Shown here: piece after piece, positions 25,265-33,480 of the stretch
Numbering within the stretch: position 1 is the stretch's first letter
Layout: the number at the start of each line of letters is the position of its first letter
Assembly: GCA_029975055.1 (NCBI GenBank)
Contig: JARKPU010000022.1
Coordinates: forward strand, 1-64,000
Length of the DNA stretch: 64,000 nt
Direction: 5' to 3'
Origin: Anaerolinea sp.
Lineage (GTDB): Bacteria; Chloroflexota; Anaerolineae; Anaerolineales; Anaerolineaceae
Notes under the pieces: model-generated
What the model saw: the letters and a program-made list of their open reading frames with translations, nothing else
The model's database searches: none
Told to the model about the DNA's origin: nothing
Position numbers and translations under genes: made by a program

Positions 25265-25783
25265 TTACGGCTTTGGCCCGGGCGGCGGAGGTGTGGTTTT
25301 TGTGGCGGCTTTGCGCACGGCCATCAGGATGATGATGGTGATCGCGGCGATGACGCCCAACCCGCAAACCAGGAAATACAGGCTCTTCAACCAGCTTTCC
25401 GGTGCAGGATTGGTGCCAGTTGGCGGCTCGACAGGGATCACCCCGCCGGACGGGGTGAAAGTGAGGGTCGGCTGCGCGGCGGCAGCGGTGGGCTCAGCAG
25501 GCTGGGTGGCTGTCGCGCCCCCGGCCTCCACGGCCCCCGCGGCAGCGGTCGAGGTGGCAGTGGCGAGCGCCACCGGCGTGGCCGGCTGCCCGGCGGGCGG
25601 CGTGGCAGAGGGCGCCGGCGGGCTGGTTGGAGAAGGCTCAGCCGGGCCGCTCGTTGCGGTCGGCTTCGCAGTCGGCACGGTCTGCTGCCTGAAAGCAGCC
25701 TGCCCCCCCTGAACCAGGAACGACAGCGCGAGAACAGCCAAAACGACGGCCGCGGCCATTGCCGGGCGGATGAATTTCCCCAT
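25265..25783 (-). CDS. Pro/Thr/Ala-rich cell-surface stalk protein with C-terminal anchor
   Basis: This 172-residue protein has an N-terminal signal segment (residues 8-27) and a 100-residue low-complexity stretch of Thr, Pro and Ala. A transmembrane helix near residues 135-157 and a short Lys/Pro-rich cytoplasmic tail follow. It looks like a surface stalk that could be glycosylated. As first gene of the operon it may tether or present the hydrolase-like and repeat proteins encoded downstream (inference). GGAGA lies before the ATG at 25783, which is preferred over a longer frame that would start inside the promoter. Confidence 0.72.
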   Translation of the reverse strand: MGKFIRPAMAAAVVLAVLALSFLVQGGQAAFRQQTVPTAKPTATSGPAEPSPTSPPAPSATPPAGQPATPVALATATSTAAAGAVEAGGATATQPAEPTAAAAQPTLTFTPSGGVIPVEPPTGTNPAPESWLKSLYFLVCGLGVIAAITIIILMAVRKAATKTTPPPPGPKP

Positions 25784-25822
25784 GTGTTTCTCCCTGAAGA
25801 TTCGCACAGGACAGTATAATAA

Positions 25823-25828
25823 ATTATA
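25823..25828 (-). promoter_or_regulatory. extended -10 promoter of the secreted operon
   Basis: The minus strand reads TGCTATAAT, an extended -10, 39 bp before the ATG at 25783. No -35 match is seen at normal distance. Confidence 0.45.
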
Positions 25829-25953
25829 GCAAACATCCATAATCGTGCTCTTTCTTAGTATAAAATATATCGAATTTGAAAGGTTTTTTGACCCAGCCCG
25901 GGCAAAAAAACGCCTCTTCGAGCCACCCCATGCCCGCTTCCCATGCCTGATAG

Positions 25954-27882
25954 ATGAACCCTCCCAACCGCCTCCGCAGAAACCTGATCGTTGCCATCCT
26001 CATCCTGGGCGGCGGGTGGCTGGGGGTGCTTGCCTGGCATGCCGCCGGGTTATATGCTAACCTCCGCTCGCTGCAGACTGCAGCCGAGGGAGAACCCGGG
26101 CGCGCGCAGGTGGCCCAGGCTGCCGCGCCGCTGCACAGCGCCGCCCGCCACGCGCAGGCGCTGCGCTGGGGGCTGGCCCCGCTCTTCCCGGCCTTCGACC
26201 TGCTCGAGTGGCTGCCGGGTGCCGGGAAGTACCTGGGGCAGGCCGAAGAGATGCTCATCTACGGCAGCGGCCTCCTGCAGGCCGCCGATGAAGCCATGCA
26301 GGGGCTGGGGCCGCTGTTTGCCGATTCCTCCGCCGGAGATGCCCCCCTCGCCCGGCGGGTGGTGAGCGCCCTGGCCAAAAACCGCGCGCACTTCGCCGCC
26401 GCGAGCGCGGCCGTGGCCGGGGCCGCCCAGGCGCGCCGCGAGCTCGACCTCAACCTCCTCCCCGGGCGGGCGGGTGAGCGCCTGCGCGCCCTCGATGCGC
26501 GCTTCCCGCTCCTGCAGGGCGGCTTGAGCCTGCTGGCTGCGCTGCCCGAGCTGGCCGGGGCCGCCTCGCCGCGCACCTACCTCATCGTCGCCCAAAACCA
26601 CGATGAGCTGCGCGCTACCGGCGGGTTCATCTCCTCCTTCGGCCTGCTGGAAGTGCAGGGAGGCAGCATCACCCGCTTCGAGATGCAAGACTCTTATGCC
26701 GTGGATAACTTCGCGGCCGGTTACCCCCCGCCGCCCGGGCCGATCGCCGAGTACATGCTGGCCGGCTACTGGGTGCCGCGCGACGCGAACTGGTCGCCCG
26801 ATTTTCCAACCGCCGCGCGAGACATAATGTCCCTCTACACCGCATCCACCGGCATGCGGGTAGATGGCGTGATCGCCTTCGACCAGACCGCCTTAGAGCA
26901 GATCCTCGAAGCGCTGGGCCCGGTGAGCGTGCCCTCGGCGAACGAGCCTGTCTCGGCAGGCAACGTCATCGCCTGGATGCAGCGCGCCTGGGCACCCGGC
27001 GAGGCCGAGGGTGTGACCGATGAGTGGTGGGAGCGGCGCAAAGACTTCATGGGCGAGCTTGGCACAGCCATCAAAGACCGGTTGATGAGCCTGGATGACC
27101 CCGCCGCAGCCGGGCAGGCAGCCTTTGCCGCGCTGCAATCGGTGCAGGCCGGGCACATCCTGCTGCACTTCGAGGAGCCCGCCGCCCAATCGGCCCTGGC
27201 GCAGGCCGGTTTGGATGGCGCGGTGCGCCCCGGCGCAGGCGACTTCCTCATGCTGGTCGATTCCAACGTGGGCTTCAACAAGGCCGATGCCTCCATCGTC
27301 CGCTCCATCGAATATCGCATCGACCTTTCCGACCCGCAAAACCCGCGAGCCGCAGTCACCCTGGCTTATTTCAACAACGCGGCCCCGCAGATTGTTTGCA
27401 AGCATGCCGCCGAGTATGGCCAGACCTTTGGCAACACGTACTACGACCTCACGCAACGCTGTTATTGGGATTACTGGCGCCTGCTGGCCGCCGGCGACAG
27501 CCGGCTCACCGCCGGGCAGGCGGAGAGCGTGCCCGCCGAACGCCTGCTCAGCGGCCGGGCCTATTCCGGGCAGGTGAGCCAAACCTCCGCCGAGGGCGGC
27601 ACGACCGAATTTGCCGGGCTGCTGGTGCTCCCCGGCGGGCAATCGCAGGCCGTCCGGCTGGAATGGCAACTCCCCAGGCGCGTCCTGCGCCAGAGCGGGC
27701 GCGGCTATGCCTATGACCTGCGCGTGCAAAAGCAACCCGGGCTTTCAAGTGTCCAATTCGGCCTCACAGTCATCCCCCCGGCCGGAACGGCGCTCCAACC
27801 CCCCTCAGGCTGGCAGCCCGGCCAGCGGGGCTGGAAGGGCAGCCTGGATGAGCCGCTGGAATTTCACCTGGAGTTCCGTTGA
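25954..27882 (+). CDS. DUF4012 domain membrane-anchored protein
   Basis: This 642-residue protein has a single N-terminal membrane anchor (residues 10-30), a helical region to about 190, and then the DUF4012 domain. The DUF4012 hallmarks are YLIVAQNHDELRATGGFI and the following YAVDN segment. An H/D-rich middle and a C-terminal beta-rich part follow. Proteins of this family often lie in exopolysaccharide or cell-wall gene clusters, and their biochemical role is unknown. It is divergent from the secreted operon, 90 bp before the NusG-like gene. The ATG at 25954 lacks a Shine-Dalgarno sequence. Confidence 0.85.
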   Translation: MNPPNRLRRNLIVAILILGGGWLGVLAWHAAGLYANLRSLQTAAEGEPGRAQVAQAAAPLHSAARHAQALRWGLAPLFPAFDLLEWLPGAGKYLGQAEEMLIYGSGLLQAADEAMQGLGPLFADSSAGDAPLARRVVSALAKNRAHFAAASAAVAGAAQARRELDLNLLPGRAGERLRALDARFPLLQGGLSLLAALPELAGAASPRTYLIVAQNHDELRATGGFISSFGLLEVQGGSITRFEMQDSYAVDNFAAGYPPPPGPIAEYMLAGYWVPRDANWSPDFPTAARDIMSLYTASTGMRVDGVIAFDQTALEQILEALGPVSVPSANEPVSAGNVIAWMQRAWAPGEAEGVTDEWWERRKDFMGELGTAIKDRLMSLDDPAAAGQAAFAALQSVQAGHILLHFEEPAAQSALAQAGLDGAVRPGAGDFLMLVDSNVGFNKADASIVRSIEYRIDLSDPQNPRAAVTLAYFNNAAPQIVCKHAAEYGQTFGNTYYDLTQRCYWDYWRLLAAGDSRLTAGQAESVPAERLLSGRAYSGQVSQTSAEGGTTEFAGLLVLPGGQSQAVRLEWQLPRRVLRQSGRGYAYDLRVQKQPGLSSVQFGLTVIPPAGTALQPPSGWQPGQRGWKGSLDEPLEFHLEFR

Positions 27883-27972
27883 GCAGCGGCACTGCACGAA
27901 ACCGCAGCGTGGAGAATTAACTGGTATACTGCATTCCGGCCTGATAGCAAACCGCCGTGTGCCCGAGGGAGA

Positions 27973-28503
27973 ATGCCCGAATACTGGTACGTCATGCAGA
28001 GCAAACCGAACCGTGAGGAAGCCCTCTACACCGAGCTGGTGGCCCGCGATGTGGAAGTGTTCTTTCCGCGCATTCGCGTCAACCCGGTCAACCCGCGCGC
28101 CCGCAAGATCAAAGCCTACTTCCCCGGCTATATGTTCGTGCGCGTTGACCTGCAAAAGGTGGGGCTCTCCTTCCTCCAGTTCATGCCTTTCGCCAAAGGC
28201 ATGGTCAGCTTCGACCGCGAGCCCGCCGCCGTGCCCGAAGGACTGGTGCAGGCCATCCGCCGCCGCGTGGAAGAGGTGAACCGGTCGGGCGGCGAGGAAT
28301 TCCAGGAACTGGAAAAAGGCACGCGCGTGTACATTCACGACGGCCCGTTTGCCGGTTATGAAGCCATCTTCGACGTGCGCCTGCCCGGTTCGGAGCGCGT
28401 GCGCGTGCTGATCGAGCTCCTCAGCCGCCGCTACATGCCCGTGGAATTGCAGGTGGGCGCGCTGCGCAAGGCGGAGGAAAAGCGAAAGAAGAAAGGCGCT
28501 TAG
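27973..28503 (+). CDS. NusG-family specialised antiterminator (RfaH/LoaP-like)
   Basis: This 176-residue protein has an N-terminal NGN domain (WYVMQSKPNREE at residues 5-16, FFPRI, YFPGYMFV) and a C-terminal KOW domain (residues 115-165) with GTRVYIHDGPFAGYEAIF. Such NusG paralogues bind RNA polymerase and let it pass pauses or terminators, often within long polysaccharide operons. It lies at the end of the envelope block, which fits that role. The Lys/Arg-rich tail KRKKKGA is not usual for housekeeping NusG. No ops-like recruitment element was identified by eye. Confidence 0.87.
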   Translation: MPEYWYVMQSKPNREEALYTELVARDVEVFFPRIRVNPVNPRARKIKAYFPGYMFVRVDLQKVGLSFLQFMPFAKGMVSFDREPAAVPEGLVQAIRRRVEEVNRSGGEEFQELEKGTRVYIHDGPFAGYEAIFDVRLPGSERVRVLIELLSRRYMPVELQVGALRKAEEKRKKKGA

Positions 28504-28509
28504 TACGCT

Positions 28510-28580
28510 GGTCATAATAATTTGATGAGGTTTTTTGGGGCTTTGCCTCAAAAAAAACATAAAAATCAACTTAACTGACC
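28510..28580. repeat. imperfect palindromic repeat, copy E (divergent)
   Basis: Outer arms GGTCA (28510-28514) and TGACC (28576-28580) and partly matching inner arms (TAATTTGAT/ATCAACTTA) enclose a T6-GGGGC...GCCTC-A8 core. The layout matches copies A and B (outer short arms, AT-rich shoulder, GGGGC core), although the sequence differs. It follows the NusG-like gene and can serve as its terminator. Confidence 0.5.
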
Positions 28581-28679
28581 ACTAAGGCTCTAAGGCGATC
28601 AGGAATTCATATTCTGCTGCCGAGCGCCTGATCCCTGAGCGCCTTCACCACCCAAAACCGACTATTCCCATCATAAAGC

Positions 28680-28688
28680 TGGTATAAT
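28680..28688 (+). promoter_or_regulatory. extended -10 promoter of the ccm operon
   Basis: TGGTATAAT (extended -10) lies about 150 bp before ccmE, with no clear -35. It is the only good promoter-like element in the gap. Confidence 0.45.
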
Positions 28689-28840
28689 CCGCCCAAACCG
28701 TATTTTCTGCGCCTGATTCGCCGTTTTTTAACCTTTCTTAAGCCTGTCTGCACCGATTCTCACATTGGGTTAATCCTGGTCTGACAGAATCAATAGATAC
28801 GGCCGATCTCGCGACGGCTATCACCGGAGGATTGAATTCT

Positions 28841-29383
28841 ATGGATCTCGCTGAAAACCGCACGCTCGGCGCCGACCGGGCCGCAAAACCCGCCTCTGCC
28901 GGGCGGATCAAATTTGTCATCGGCGGCCTGCTCATCATCGCGGCTATTGTTTATCTTATCTGGACTTCCGCTTCCGCCAACACCCAGTATTTCATGACCA
29001 TCGATGAAGTCAAGAACCAGGGCGCGGCCCTGGTTGGGCGGCAGCTGCGCGTCTCGGGCGCCGTCATCGGCGACTCGATCCAATATAACGCCGATACGCT
29101 GCACCTGGAATTCACCGTGGCGCACACCCCCGGCGACCAGAAGGAAGTGGATGCCCAGGGCGGCATGGCCGCCGTGCTCCACGCCGCGGTGATCGACCCC
29201 ACCCGCTCGCGCCTGAAGGTCGTCTATAACGGCGTGCGGCCCGATCTGCTCAAGAACGAAGCCCAGGCCATCATGACCGGGCGCATGGGCGAAGACGGCG
29301 TCTTCTACGCCGATGAGCTGCTGCTCAAATGCCCTACCCGCTACGAAGAGGCCGTCCCCGAGCAGGCCCAGAACGGCGGGTAG
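28841..29383 (+). CDS. ccmE: cytochrome c maturation haem chaperone CcmE, CxxxY variant
   Basis: This 180-residue protein has one N-terminal membrane anchor (residues 24-45) and an OB-fold periplasm-type domain. CcmE binds haem covalently and passes it to CcmF. Most bacterial CcmE proteins bind through His in HxxxY. Here the motif is C164-P-T-R-Y168, the CxxxY variant known from archaea and some sulfate reducers. The ATG at 28841 is ten bases after GGAGG and is preferred over an in-frame TTG nine bases upstream. It is the first gene of the ccm operon. Confidence 0.93.
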   Translation: MDLAENRTLGADRAAKPASAGRIKFVIGGLLIIAAIVYLIWTSASANTQYFMTIDEVKNQGAALVGRQLRVSGAVIGDSIQYNADTLHLEFTVAHTPGDQKEVDAQGGMAAVLHAAVIDPTRSRLKVVYNGVRPDLLKNEAQAIMTGRMGEDGVFYADELLLKCPTRYEEAVPEQAQNGG

Positions 29384-29470
29384 TACACATCCGCTTCTCA
29401 CGCGGGGCCGGGCGCCTTTCCGGCGTGCCGGCCCCCTTTTCGTGATATCACCCCCTTTGCAGGAGATGTT

Positions 29471-31531
29471 ATGGTAGCTAATTTCGGCTTCGGCGCCCTC
29501 GTGATCACCTTCCTGGTTTCTCTATACGGCATCGGCGCGGCGATCTACGGCGCGCGCAGAGCCCAGCCTGCCTGGGTAGAAAGCGCCCGCCTGGCCATGC
29601 TGCTCACCTTCCCGCTCATCACGCTCTCGGCGCTCACCCTTATCTACCTCCTGCTCACCGGCCACTACGAAATCAGCTTTGTGTATGGCGTCACCTCGAG
29701 CGCCATGCCCTTTTATTTGAAGATCACCGCCCTGTGGGGCGGGCAGGCCGGCTCGCTGGTGTTCTGGTCGTGGCTGATGTCGGCCTTCGCCACGGCCGTC
29801 ACCCTGCGCAAGTGGGACCGCGACCATGAATTCCTGCCCTGGGTCATCGTGGTGGCGCTGGTGACGGTGGCCTTCTTCCTTGCGCTGGTCATCTTCTTCG
29901 AGAACCCCTTCAACCGCTTCTGGTCCACCGCATCGGGCCAGGTGGAAGCCTTCTTCCAGCCCGCCAATTCGGTCGCCATCTTCCCATCCGACGGGCGCGG
30001 GTTGAACCCCCTTCTGCGCCATCCGGGGATGATCATCCACCCGCCCATGCTCTACCTGGGCTTCGTCTCCTTTGTCATCCCCTTCTCCTTCGCCATTGCC
30101 GCGCTCGTCACCGGCCGAACCGATGACCGCTGGATCCGCCTGACGCGCCGCTGGACGCTGGTGGCCTGGCTCTTCCTCTCGCTCGGGCTGGTGCTGGGCG
30201 GGCGCTGGGCCTACGACGTGCTCGGCTGGGGCGGCTATTGGGGCTGGGACCCGGTGGAGATCGCTGCCTTCATGCCCTGGCTGACGGGCACGGCCTTCCT
30301 CCACTCGGTGATGATTCAAGAGAAGCGCGGGCTCTTCAAACGCTGGAACATGGTGCTGATCATCCTCACCTACTCGCTGGTCATCTTCGGCACCTTCCTC
30401 ACCCGTTCGGGCGTGCTTTCATCGGTGCACGCCTTCGCGCAAAGCGCCATCGGCCCCATGTTCTTCGGCTTCATCGGCCTCACCTTCATCGCATCGCTGG
30501 CGCTGCTGCTCTACCGCTGGAACGACCTGCAGGCCGAAGGGCAAATGCACTCGATGCTCTCGCGCGAGTCGCTCTTCCTCTTCAACAACCTGTTCTTCAT
30601 GGGCATCCTGGCGGTTTGCTTTGCGGGGGTCATCTTCCCGCTCGTCTCCGAGCTTTTTACCGGGCAGAAGGTGACCGTCAACGCGCCCTATTACGAGCGC
30701 GCCACCGGGCCGCTCTTCATCGGCCTGCTCTTCCTGATGGGCATCGCGCCGCTTTCGGCCTGGGGCCATTCGACGATCAAGACCATCGGCAAGGCCGTCT
30801 GGAAGCCCGCCCTGGCCTCGTTTGTCGTGCTGGCGGCGCTCATCATCACCGGCATGCGCTCCATTGGCGCGCTGATCGGCTTCTGGCTGGTGGCGTTCAC
30901 CGCCTTCATCACCCTCTATGAGTACGGCCGGGCCGTGGTGGCGCGCGCGCGCCGCACCGGCGAAAGCCTGCCGGCCTCCTTCTGGCACCTGGCAGGGCGC
31001 AACCGCCGCCGTTACGGCGGTTACACCATCCACCTCGGCATCGTCCTGATGGCCATCGGCATCATCGGCATCGAGGTCTTCCAGGTGGAGACGCAGGGCA
31101 CCATCAAGGCCGGCCAGAGCATCAACCTCTCCGGCTACCAGGTCACCTACCGCCAGCTGGACGAGTTCGACCTGCCGGACGGGCGCAATGTGGCCCGCGC
31201 AGTGGTGGATATCTCGCGTGATGGCAAATCCCTTGGCCAGCTCTTCCCGCGCCGCGATTACTACTACGCCTCGCAGCAGCCCATGACCATCCCCGGCGTG
31301 CGCAGCAGCATGGAAGACGACCTGTACGTGATCCTCGTGGATTGGAAGCCGATTTCAGCCGACGGGGCCACCTTCAAGGTCTATCACAACCCGCTGGTCA
31401 ACTGGCTGTGGCTCGGCTCGATCTGGCTGATCTTCGGCACCCTGGTGGCCGCCTGGCCGGATAAAGACAAAGAGACCGAGCGGATTGTCATCGCCGCGCC
31501 CGGCTCGGCTGTGCGGCAGACCATCTCATAA
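29471..31531 (+). CDS. ccmF: cytochrome c haem lyase subunit CcmF
   Basis: This 686-residue membrane protein has about fourteen hydrophobic helices and the Trp-rich haem-handling WWD-type motif WGGYWGWDPVE (near residues 255-265). Conserved His residues flank it in the surrounding loops. CcmF takes haem from CcmE and attaches it to the CxxCH of apocytochrome with CcmH. AGGAGATG lies before the ATG. It follows ccmE by 87 bp. Confidence 0.95.
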   Translation: MVANFGFGALVITFLVSLYGIGAAIYGARRAQPAWVESARLAMLLTFPLITLSALTLIYLLLTGHYEISFVYGVTSSAMPFYLKITALWGGQAGSLVFWSWLMSAFATAVTLRKWDRDHEFLPWVIVVALVTVAFFLALVIFFENPFNRFWSTASGQVEAFFQPANSVAIFPSDGRGLNPLLRHPGMIIHPPMLYLGFVSFVIPFSFAIAALVTGRTDDRWIRLTRRWTLVAWLFLSLGLVLGGRWAYDVLGWGGYWGWDPVEIAAFMPWLTGTAFLHSVMIQEKRGLFKRWNMVLIILTYSLVIFGTFLTRSGVLSSVHAFAQSAIGPMFFGFIGLTFIASLALLLYRWNDLQAEGQMHSMLSRESLFLFNNLFFMGILAVCFAGVIFPLVSELFTGQKVTVNAPYYERATGPLFIGLLFLMGIAPLSAWGHSTIKTIGKAVWKPALASFVVLAALIITGMRSIGALIGFWLVAFTAFITLYEYGRAVVARARRTGESLPASFWHLAGRNRRRYGGYTIHLGIVLMAIGIIGIEVFQVETQGTIKAGQSINLSGYQVTYRQLDEFDLPDGRNVARAVVDISRDGKSLGQLFPRRDYYYASQQPMTIPGVRSSMEDDLYVILVDWKPISADGATFKVYHNPLVNWLWLGSIWLIFGTLVAAWPDKDKETERIVIAAPGSAVRQTIS

Positions 31532-31560
31532 AACAACCCCCTGAGGAGATTGTATGTTTA

Positions 31561-31606
31561 ATTTTCCTGTAAATTGTGCGGCAAACCGCACAATTTACAG
31601 GAAAAT
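31561..31606. repeat. palindromic repeat, copy C
   Basis: A perfect 21-bp stem (31561-31581 with 31586-31606) closes on 4 nt. The core CCTGTAAATTGTGCGG resembles copy A (CTGTACATTGTGGGG). It begins a few bases after a good ribosome binding site and ATG (31542-31556), so it interrupts what looks like the start of a reading frame between ccmF and ccmH. Confidence 0.75.
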
Positions 31607-31795
31607 CGAAGAACTTTCCCTGGGGTTGCGCGACCGCCTCAGGGAGCTCTTTACCATTGACACGAGTTTCACAAAGTTAAGCTTTTTCTTAAGTGAATCT
31701 GGTAAGATTAGTGAGATTAACGCCCGGCCGGAAATCATTTTATAACCTCCTGCCTCACTTTACTTTTGTGCCTGAATAAGGGTCATCATCCGCTC

Positions 31796-32305
31796 ATGAA
31801 GACGAATGCCCTCCGCCTGTTAGTCATTTCCTGCTTCCTGGCGCTCACCCTGGGACTGGCAAGCCGCGCCGCAGCGCAAGAGCCCGCCCCCACCCCCTCG
31901 GATGACGAGGTCAACCGGGTGGCCAAGCAGCTGTTCTGCCCGGTGTGTGAGAACGTCCCCCTGGACGTGTGCCCCACCCAGGCCTGCGCGGAATGGCGCG
32001 AGTTGATCCGCCTGAAACTTTCGCAGGGCTGGAGCGACCAGCAGATCAAAGATTACTTCGCCCTCCAATATGGCGACCGGGTGCTGGCCGAACCGCCGCG
32101 CCAGGGCTTGAACTGGCTGGTGTACATCCTGCCGCCGGTGGTCTTCTTGGGGGGCGTGGCCTTGCTCGTTTCGGTGCTGCGCCGCATGCGCGCCCGCGCC
32201 GCCGCCCCAACCCCTGCCCCCGCGCCGCCGCAGCAGCCCGGCGAGCCGGAAGACGAATATTTACGCCGCGTGGAAGAAGAACTAAAACGCGCCGAAAAAT
32301 CTTAA
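31796..32305 (+). CDS. ccmH: cytochrome c maturation protein CcmH/CycL
   Basis: This 169-residue protein has a signal/anchor (residues 6-24) and the CcmH fold with the redox motif LFCPVC (C48, C51). A single C-terminal membrane helix (about 105-125) and a Pro/Glu-rich tail follow. It keeps the apocytochrome CxxCH thiols reduced and helps CcmF. The central part (TQACAEWRELIRLKL...GWSDQQIKDYF...YGDRVL) is typical of the family. The ATG at 31796 is chosen as the one at the signal peptide. It is separated from ccmF by 264 bp, the only large gap in the operon. Confidence 0.92.
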   Translation: MKTNALRLLVISCFLALTLGLASRAAAQEPAPTPSDDEVNRVAKQLFCPVCENVPLDVCPTQACAEWRELIRLKLSQGWSDQQIKDYFALQYGDRVLAEPPRQGLNWLVYILPPVVFLGGVALLVSVLRRMRARAAAPTPAPAPPQQPGEPEDEYLRRVEEELKRAEKS

Positions 32306-32320
32306 CGGGAGCCTTATTTT

Positions 32321-32890
32321 ATGGAAGAGCAAGTCCAACCCACCCTGCCTGCCGCCCAGGTGCGCCGCCTGCCGGTTTGGGCCATCATTCTGGCATTTGT
32401 CGCCCTGCTGGCCTTCCTCGGGTTAATCGCCTGGGGCCTGCGCCGCTCGATGAGCGGGCCAATCGTCGTGGGCGATTCCGTGCCGGATATCCAGATGGTC
32501 ACCTTCGACGGGCAAACCATCCACAGCAAAGACCTGGCAGGGAAGGTAATCGTGCTGAACTTTTGGGCCTCGTGGTGCAAACCCTGCGAGCAAGAAGCCC
32601 GCGAACTGGAAGAAGCCTACCAGTATTTTAAAGACGGCGGCAAAGTCGTCTTCCTCGGCCTGGCTTACGTGGATGTGGAGCCAAACTCGCTGGCCTACTT
32701 GCAGAAATTCGGCGTCACCTACCAGAACGGCCCCGACCTGGGGACGAAGGTCTCGCAGTTGTTCCGTATCCGCGGCGTGCCCGAAACGTACATCATCGGC
32801 GCGGATGGCCGCCTCAAATTCGTCCAGATTGGCCCGTTCGCCTCGACCGATGATATCATCGCCGCCATTCAACCGCACGTCCGACCATAG
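32321..32890 (+). CDS. ccmG: thioredoxin-like thiol-disulfide protein CcmG/DsbE/TlpA
   Basis: This 189-residue membrane-anchored thioredoxin-fold protein has a TM helix at residues 18-40, the active site W85-C86-K-P-C89 in NFWASWCKPC, and the cis-Pro block GVPETYIIG. In the ccm pathway it supplies reducing power to apocytochrome c or CcmH on the outer side of the membrane. GGGAG lies upstream of the ATG. It is 15 bp behind ccmH. Confidence 0.93.
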   Translation: MEEQVQPTLPAAQVRRLPVWAIILAFVALLAFLGLIAWGLRRSMSGPIVVGDSVPDIQMVTFDGQTIHSKDLAGKVIVLNFWASWCKPCEQEARELEEAYQYFKDGGKVVFLGLAYVDVEPNSLAYLQKFGVTYQNGPDLGTKVSQLFRIRGVPETYIIGADGRLKFVQIGPFASTDDIIAAIQPHVRP

Positions 32891-32899
32891 AGGGGGAGC

Positions 32900-33454
32900 A
32901 TGGAAGCCGGTTCAATCTTTCTCGTTTTAGCCCTGGCGGTGCTGGTGGCGATCTTTGTCGGGCGGCCGCTGCTCAGCCGCGCCTTCGCGCGGCCCAGGGT
33001 GGAGGTCATCGCCGAAGACAGCCTCGAACACCGCCGTTCAGCGCTCCTCGCCGAACACGACCGGCTGCTGGCCACCCTGCAGGAGCTGGATTTCGACCAG
33101 GCCCTGGGGAAGATCCCCGCTGAGGATTATCCCGTCCAGCGCGGAGCGTTGATGCGCCGCGCTGCAGAGGTGCTGCGCGAGCTGGACCAGATCCACGGGC
33201 AGGCCTCGGCCGTAGACGCCGAAGACCGCATCGAACAGGCCATCGCCGCCCGCCGCGCCGATTCCGCCCGCGCCGCCGCACCTTCTTCCACCCCCGCAGC
33301 CCCGGCTGCCCTGGCGGAAGACGACCTCGAAGCGCTCATCGCCAGCCGGCGCAAGCAGCGCCTCGAAAAATCCGCCGGTTTCTGCCCCAAGTGCGGCCGT
33401 CCGGCTCAAAAATCCGACCGTTTCTGTTCCGGCTGCGGAGCAGTGCTCGGTTAG
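32900..33454 (+). CDS. zinc-ribbon membrane protein (CcmI-like position)
   Basis: This 184-residue protein has an N-terminal membrane helix (residues 4-24), a helical domain with LLATLQELDFDQALGKI-type sequence, and an Ala/Pro-rich linker. A C-terminal zinc ribbon follows, C-P-K-C-G-R...F-C-S-G-C-G. The helical 'LxxLxELDxDxxxGKIxxxDY' segment resembles the region after the anchor in CcmI and related c-type biogenesis proteins. It may be an apocytochrome-holding factor. GGGGGAG precedes the ATG, and it sits in the ccm operon 9 bp after ccmG. Confidence 0.8.
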   Translation: MEAGSIFLVLALAVLVAIFVGRPLLSRAFARPRVEVIAEDSLEHRRSALLAEHDRLLATLQELDFDQALGKIPAEDYPVQRGALMRRAAEVLRELDQIHGQASAVDAEDRIEQAIAARRADSARAAAPSSTPAAPAALAEDDLEALIASRRKQRLEKSAGFCPKCGRPAQKSDRFCSGCGAVLG

Positions 33455-33480
33455 CATTCCACCTTACAGCGAGCGCCCTT

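Larger units (their letters stand above)
28504..28840 (+). other. intergenic region before the ccm operon
   Basis: This 337-bp gap carries no gene. It holds the palindromic repeat at 28510-28580, a small hairpin pairing GATCAGG with CCTGATC near 28598-28632, an extended -10 promoter at 28680-28688, and a leader of about 145 nt leading to GGAGG before ccmE. Confidence 0.6.

Noticed and set aside
31542..31745. Short reading frame of 63 codons with a good ribosome binding site between ccmF and ccmH
   Set aside because: Its first third is the palindrome itself, the predicted protein matches nothing known to me, and base use is unlike the neighbours. More likely a chance frame or remnant.
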